From: Theropithecus gelada
Taxonomy: Eukaryota > Chordata > Mammalia > Primates > Cercopithecidae
Reading direction: 5' to 3'
Length of the DNA: 64,000 bases
Assembly: GCF_003255815.1 (NCBI RefSeq)
Contig: NC_037673.1
Coordinates: 163,173,427 to 163,237,426, forward strand
In this document: piece after piece, positions 53,701 to 64,000 of the stretch
How positions within the stretch are numbered: the stretch's first letter is position 1
How the letters are laid out: each line of letters opens with the position of its first letter
The notes under the pieces: generated by a model
Told to the model about the DNA's origin: nothing
What the model saw: the letters and a program-made list of their open reading frames with translations, nothing else
The model's database searches: none
Made by a program: the position numbers and the translations under genes

Positions 53701-55706
53701 GCAGCTTGTAAGCATATCATTATGCGTGAGCCATGGGGCCTGCAGATGGCACTTCTACTCAGAAACGAGAGTCGTGCCAAAAGCTGAACTCTAAATACAT
53801 TTAAATCACATATCTTTACTTAAAAATGGAGTATTTTGGAAGGAAAAGCAGATGATATTTAAGTACACAAGTGGTATTCTTTTGTTCCTCATATAATAGA
53901 GCCCTTTACAAAAGTCGTTGCCTTCTAAGTGTGCAGTAAGCCTTTCATTCCTCAAATTCCCCAGAGGATTTAGTTGTAGTGCATGGCTCAGTTCTTAATA
54001 GGATTAACCATTGAGGTAGTACCTTGCTACGAGTACAACTCTTGAAGTATCCTTACAGTTATTGAAAATTAAAGGATTTGTTTTGATTACTATGTTCAGT
54101 GCTAAAAGCAAACCTTTGTTTTGCACATTAGAAATAGTAACAAAAAATTATCATGACATACGGGATTCTTATTTTAATTGAAAATAAATTTTGCTCTTAG
54201 ACTGTGCCAATCTGTTAATTAATTAGGGGGAGGGTAACGAAAGGATGAAGGCATTTGTTGGCTGCATCTGAAAATATTTATTTTTTAATACAATAATTAT
54301 GCTGATTTCTTGTTTAGACGGTGGTTATATTTACTATTACTAGAGAATTTGCATTTTAAAGGGTGCAGTTCATGTCGGTAAGACTAATACAGTAAATAAT
54401 CAGGTCACTTTTATTTTTTTTCATTTGGAAGACTGGCATTATTTCTACTGGCACCTTATACAATGAGTATTTAGCTCGGAAATTGATTTTGAATGTGTAT
54501 CCCTAACTTTTATTGATGCCATTAGATCTGACAGCAATATGATTAAAATACATTGTGTGTATTTAAAAGTTTAGCACATAATCTTTTATTTTAATAATCT
54601 AACAGCTTGATCTGTTTAATGATTGTACTTTTAGAAAATACAAAACTATAATTATATATACGACATTTGGTATACGGATCTTTAATTTTCAAAATATTGC
54701 AAACACATGTTATTTCTACAATTCTCTGCCCCTTCTTCACTTTCTTCTTCTAAAATATTCCACATACAGTAAATTCCTTTTGATTGTAATGGCCTGCAAT
54801 GAGTTGCTGTGTATATGTGTGTGAGGGAGAAAGGATGTGTGTGTGCAGACACACACGTGTATGAGTAGTGTGAATGAGGGACAGAAATATGAATTATTTT
54901 TAAAGAAATACGATGCCATTATTTTCAGCTAACTACAAATAATACATGGTGAGGGCTAATACCGTGTTGATAAATAGAAGTCCAGTGGGAATTACTCTTA
55001 ATGCAAAGATAGGAATCAATTCTGGTTATTGGTACAGTGCTCATTTCCAACTGAATTCCCATAAAGCCCACTTAAAGATGCTCCAGAAGGGTTTATTCGT
55101 GGGCTGGATAGCTTACTGCGCTTACTGTGAAAATTTATCATAGACAACAGTGGTCAGAATTTGTGTATTTGGAAACCAAATTCCTTACAAACGGAGCACA
55201 TTAAGCTTCCTTCTCTTTCTTTTGTAGTTATACTGTATCACTTTCAGTGGAATGCTGCAGTTAGTGTGTATTCTGCTGTCATTTTGTAGCTCTGGTTGAT
55301 TTCATCAAGGATGATTGCGTGTTGATGAACTATTTTAAGTGGTCAGCTCACTTGATCTCTGTTCACTTGCTCACTTGAGTAAGTCTCCCTGGGTGGTGTG
55401 AGTGCTGTGCAAGGGAGTACAGGAAAGAGTTAATTTGCCTCCATATTAAGGAGTGAATATGATGAACAACTGGATGAATCTTTGAGGGATATTGTGGGTG
55501 ATAGTTGAGGGGATCAGATCAACAATTAAATAGGTTTCTCATGGACAAAGGTTAAATATCATAATTACTATATTACCAAACCAAGGAGTAGGATGGGGCC
55601 TTAGTTAAGGAAAGCCAGCTTCCATACACAAAGGTCAGACTCTTTTGATGATTTAACAAGCATCCTTATTCCATGGGTTCTTTCCTATCTATGCACATTT
55701 AAAAAG
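53701..55706. other. Repeat-free, no gene
   Basis: Two kilobases with no transposon that I can name, AT-rich, with a short GT/CA-rich patch at about 54810-54860. The absence of repeats next to the candidate element fits a constrained region but proves nothing. Confidence 0.5.
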
Positions 55707-55715
55707 AGATGATGA

Positions 55716-57664
<1,949 letters not shown>

Positions 57665-57985
57665 GAAAGGGCTGTTCTGTAGAAAATAATGTGAGCCACA
57701 TGTGTTATTTTAAATTTTTAGTAGGCATATGATAAATAATAAGAAAGAGGAAAGCTGGTGAAATTAATTGTATTCATATATTTTATTTAACCTGGGATAC
57801 CAAACCTTATCTTTTTAATGTATAACCAAAGTAAAAATGTTATTGAGCTATTTTGCATTTTTTATACTAAATCTGTCATATCTGGTATGTAATTTATACT
57901 TGCAGTGCATGTCATTGCAGAATACTCACATTTCAAATGCTCATCAGTCACATGTAGCTGGTGGCTACTGTATCACACAGTGCAG
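57665..57985. repeat. hAT-like DNA transposon relic, family not named (copy 3 of 3)
   Basis: 'gggctgttctgtagaaaata', 'tgtgagccacatgtgttatt', 'gtgaaattaattgtattcat', 'cacatgtagctggtggctac' and 'tgtatcacacagtgcag' follow the other two copies, including both termini. The central A/T-rich part is shortened compared with copy 1. Confidence 0.7.
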
Positions 57986-59738
<1,753 letters not shown>

Positions 59739-59904
59739 TCATTTGACAAATATTTATGATGCAAATAACAAAATATGGTGTGAGTCTGATAGTTTGGAAA
59801 GTTGTGGATTTTTATGTGACTCTATTTCACTAATCATAATAAATATTAATAACAGCTACTTTTTATTATGTGCCATTGTGTTAAGTGAATAATCTATATA
59901 ATCT

Positions 59905-60095
59905 TTACCGCAACCCTTTGAGTTAGATATTATTATTATTGTTATTATCCCTATCTTGGCCAGGAGGAATCCAAGGAACACAGAGGATTATAACTTGTCT
60001 AGGATCATATGACTGTTAAGTGTTTCTGTCAAGTGTGAAGACCAGGCAGTTGAACTGTAGCGCCTGGTTATTCAATCATTACACTGTACCCAGTG
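59905..60095 (-). repeat. MIR
   Basis: 'attgttattatccctatctt', 'cttgtctaggatcatatgac', 'gaccaggcagttgaactgta' and 'tcaatcattacactgtaccc' are the reversed MIR from 3' end to head. Confidence 0.75.
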
Positions 60096-60289
60096 TTCTA
60101 CTGTACACAGATCATGCTTGGTTTGTCTTTGATATTTTAGCAGCAGGCTTTGAAATGTTTTACATTTATAATTACATTGCATAGATTAACTAAGCACCGA
60201 ACATTTTTATATTGCCTAAAATGGACAGTCATCTTATTAGTTTTGTTACTATAGGTAATTCTTAATTTATCTTTAGACTAAATTGGTGA

Positions 60290-60420
60290 TCTAGCTGAGA
60301 CAAGTATCTGACCCTACCACAGGTTCCTCTGCACGCAGGTCCCAGATGAAGTTCAGTGACTTGGCCAAGGCTTCACAGTTAGTCGGTGGGAAGACACACA
60401 AGTCCTATGTGCTTCTATTT
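60290..60420 (-). repeat. MIR-like fragment
   Basis: 'gtgacttggccaaggcttca' and 'cagttagtcggtgggaagac' resemble the reversed MIR core ('cttgcccaaggtcacacagctagtaagtgg'). The flanks are too diverged to bound it well. Confidence 0.5.
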
Positions 60421-60984
60421 GTCAGGCATAATTATTTTATACATTTGTACTATTCCTAATTATAAAAGTAATTTTTTAAATTCAACCCATTGGTGGGACT
60501 CCTTCAAAATATTCTTGCAATTTTATTTAGTAATAAAATTGTTAAATTGTGGCTCTTAATAGCATTACAAACTAATATTCAAGAGAGATTAAAGGATCAG
60601 AACTGCACAAGTGAGTAAACAGACTTGATTATAAGGACACCTAATTATTCCAAGGTAGGATATAATTAAGTGCTAAAGCTGTGTGATATAAAGACAATAA
60701 AGGCTGCAGTGTTTCTAAGGAGGGAATCAAAGAACCATATTCCTTTGCTGGGCTCTGCTTGCCAAGCTGAAGACTTGAAAAGTAAAACAAAACAAAGCAA
60801 GTTTACACAAGGTCTTACGGTTTTGTCTAGTCTTGTCAATTTGTCTTTTAAAGACACATAATCTTGATTAGTCAATCCTATATCTACCATTCTCAAATAA
60901 TCATATACCGAGGTAACGTATTAATAATAAGGAAACTAGCTTAAAAAGGAAAGTAAAAATAGATGGTAATTATCCTTTGTTGTG
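60421..60984. other. No recognised feature
   Basis: Single-copy-looking DNA. Opposed frames of 63 and 76 codons at 60666-60896 are mutual shadows without known content. Confidence 0.5.
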
Positions 60985-61100
60985 TGCCAGAAGCATCTTC
61001 TTTTGATATTACTCAGTTTTGTGGTAGGCACTGGCTCCCCATTTTACAGATAAGAAGATTGTGGCTCAGAGGATTGAAGGGACATTGAATGAGGTTGTGC
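60985..61100 (-). repeat. MIR or L2-type fragment
   Basis: 'ctccccattttacagataag' and 'aagattgtggctcagaggat' match the reversed MIR core ('ccccattttacagatgagg', 'ctgaggctcagagagg'). Confidence 0.65.
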
Positions 61101-61250
61101 TTATTAGTGAAGGAGATCATCCAAATCCTAGAGTGCTATGGTTTTAATTCCATTCTCCCCACTGCATTTTGATGAATCGCTCCCCGCCACCCGCCCCCCC
61201 TCCAGTCGTCTGGAAGATCAGGGTACTAGCACTCACGCTTTTATTCCAGA

Positions 61251-61871
61251 TTGTCAGGTGTCTTTGTGGAGGGCAGAAGGGCTTCTCAGAGTGGTTGGGA
61301 AGATGCAGCCATCAGTCTTAAATTGCTGCTTGACCTTGTAAGGAGGGTGTCTAAGAATATACTATGCAGCTGTGGCTGGACAGAGGCACTCAAGATGGGC
61401 TCAGGCAAGCTGGCGCTTCCCAGCTCATTAGAGAATCCTACACACTGCCTTGGACAGGCCAGACAAGGCGGGGCTTGTTGTGTTGACATGCGGAGGAATA
61501 CATTTAGCATCCAAGATGAGAATGACTTGAGCAAAACAGAGAAATTAGAGCTAATTGTTTTCAATTATTGTCGCTCCCGTTTTTCAACCTCTCTTTTTTC
61601 TTCCACTTCGTCACTGCTCCAGTTTTACTTGCCAGAGGAGGAGGAACTTAATGAGTCACTTAATGATGTCTTGGTGAGGTTTAGTTTGATGTGTTGCCTT
61701 TTTTGGCCTTGGTTGGTGGGGAGGGCAGGGAATTGCTTTGTGCAAAGGCGTCAGTCATTAGGAGATGAACCCAACACGTCTATTGATGAAGTTGAGACAT
61801 GTAGCCTTGGAATGGTGGTAACAACAGTGACAAGGACAGCAGACATGTATTGGAGGAGTATTATGTGCTGA
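61251..61871 (+). other. Longest open frame in the window (206 codons), no recognised product
   Basis: The frame lies in a GC-richer, repeat-poor stretch that includes a Glu-rich patch (LPEEEELNES, about residues 126-135) and a Cys/Trp-rich patch after it. I recognise no domain, signal peptide or membrane span. Its last codons run into MIR-like sequence beginning near 61835, which is unexpected for a real C-terminus. A frame of this length can arise by chance in 64 kb of two-strand sequence. The DNA itself looks less degenerate than its neighbours and may be conserved for noncoding reasons. I do not call it a gene. Confidence 0.25.
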
Positions 61872-62000
61872 GCACTGTGCCACTTGCTTTCATGGAATTT
61901 TATGTTTTATCTTTGCAACACTTCTATGAAATAGGGGCTATTATATTCCAGTTTTCAGATGATTAAACTTATTTGCTCAGAGCAAGTTGTGTTGGGATCA
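61835..62000 (-). repeat. MIR-type fragment
   Basis: 'attatgtgctgagcactgtg', 'ttatctttgcaacacttcta', 'tgaaataggggctattatat' and 'tccagttttcagatgattaa' match the reversed MIR 3' half. Confidence 0.65.
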
Positions 62001-62541
62001 CTGGGACCTTCCTGTTATATGATATACCCCACATGCTATTGACAATGGTATTAGCCAGTAAATATTTAAATTTAAAAGTCAGCAAAATCATGCTTAAGTT
62101 GTATGGATGAGCAAACTGTACATTTTAAGATGAAATAAATTATTTGTAAATCTGAAGAGCAAACATAAGGTCTGTATATTGCTAGAAAGATGCATCTGAA
62201 CTATTCTCTCATTCTAATACTGTGTATTTCTGCATTTGTAGTATAAACTGCATCAACTTTGAAGGATAACAAATAGATATTCCATAATTGTGATAATGTA
62301 TCTTAATAGTAATAGTGTGCCATAATCAGAGTGACTTAACTAATCAATATGTTTTATACCATATTTTACACTCCTCTATTGAAAGATATTCTTCAAGAGA
62401 TAAGGAGTGCAATTTAGTTCATTTAGCTCCTAATTCCAACTTTCCTACATTTTGAAGATGTATGGTATTCATTTGCATTTTTGGGGGTTTGCTTTATGTG
62501 TTCATTTGGGTCTTACCTATTTTCTTTTTCATTTTAACAGT

Positions 62542-62654
62542 TACATCCAGCTTTTTCTTGCCTAAGCGGTCTCGGGCTTGCTTCGTCATTTGGCTTTGCT
62601 GTGGAGCACTCCTGTAAAGCTAGCTGAATTGTACATCGAAGATCCACCCTTTTG
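62542..62654 (+). other. Candidate spliced exon (noncoding or UTR), 113 bp
   Basis: A pyrimidine-rich run (62509-62535) leads to the acceptor 'cattttaacag' (AG at 62540-62541), and the segment ends at a full-consensus donor 'ttttg|gtgagt' (GT at 62655-62656). The interior is CpG-retaining ('cctaagcggtctcgggcttg') in AT-rich surroundings. All three frames contain a stop (TGA at 62626, TAA at 62564, TAA at 62616), so an internal coding exon is excluded. A 5' UTR exon, a lncRNA exon or a poison exon would fit. I cannot identify the transcript. Confidence 0.4.
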
Positions 62655-62656
62655 GT

Positions 62657-63913
<1,257 letters not shown>

Positions 63914-64000
63914 AATCTTCTTTTTTTTTAACTCTTGATTCCTAGCAGAAATTTTTCTGCGAAAATGAGACATTAGTGAAGACTACGTCTTAGGCGGTTG

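Overview
This window is nuclear DNA from a primate, most likely an Old World monkey (Cercopithecidae). It is dense in Alu elements, and two of the youngest copies (55716-55922 and 63604-63913) carry the AluYR-type changes of that lineage: 'actagccgggcgaggtgg' and 'gatccggccactg' where human AluY has 'attagccgggcgtggtgg' and 'gatcgcgccactg'. The assignment rests on remembered subfamily consensus sequences, not on a search.

I find no protein-coding gene, tRNA, rRNA or bacterial-type operon. The reading frames above 60 codons are chance frames, or run through Alu, L1, CA-repeat or GAAA-repeat sequence. The window therefore reads as the inside of a large intron or a gene-poor interval. One candidate spliced exon (62542-62654, plus strand) has a good acceptor and a consensus donor but is open in no frame, so it would be a UTR or lncRNA exon.

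Layout. 1-14 kb: Alus, MIR fragments, one L1 scrap and two copies of an old repeat in AT-rich single-copy DNA. 14-22 kb: L2, MER5-like and hAT-like DNA transposon remains, three Alus and MIRs. 22-32 kb: a compound microsatellite, an old repeat split by an Alu, a CR1/L3 3' end at 28.6 kb and an 80-bp-arm inverted repeat at 29.5 kb. 32-40 kb: a 2-kb old repeat split by an Alu with a GAAA/GACA tail, a short primate L1 with perfect target-site duplications, and a MER1-type transposon with an 8-bp duplication. 42-50 kb: L2, a fossil left Alu monomer, a 4.3-kb internally deleted L1M on the minus strand, an AluJ, a hAT relic, and two opposed Alus. 50-64 kb: repeat-poor DNA with a conserved-looking element at 53.2-53.7 kb, an old repeat, two AluY-type insertions, a third hAT-like copy, several MIR relics, the longest open frame (206 codons, 61251-61871) and the candidate exon.

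Nothing here amounts to a new biological system. The items most worth checking are the inverted repeat at 29543-29807, the candidate exon and the conserved-looking block near 53.3 kb. Repeat family names come from memory of consensus sequences. Where I recognised a family but could not name it, I say so.
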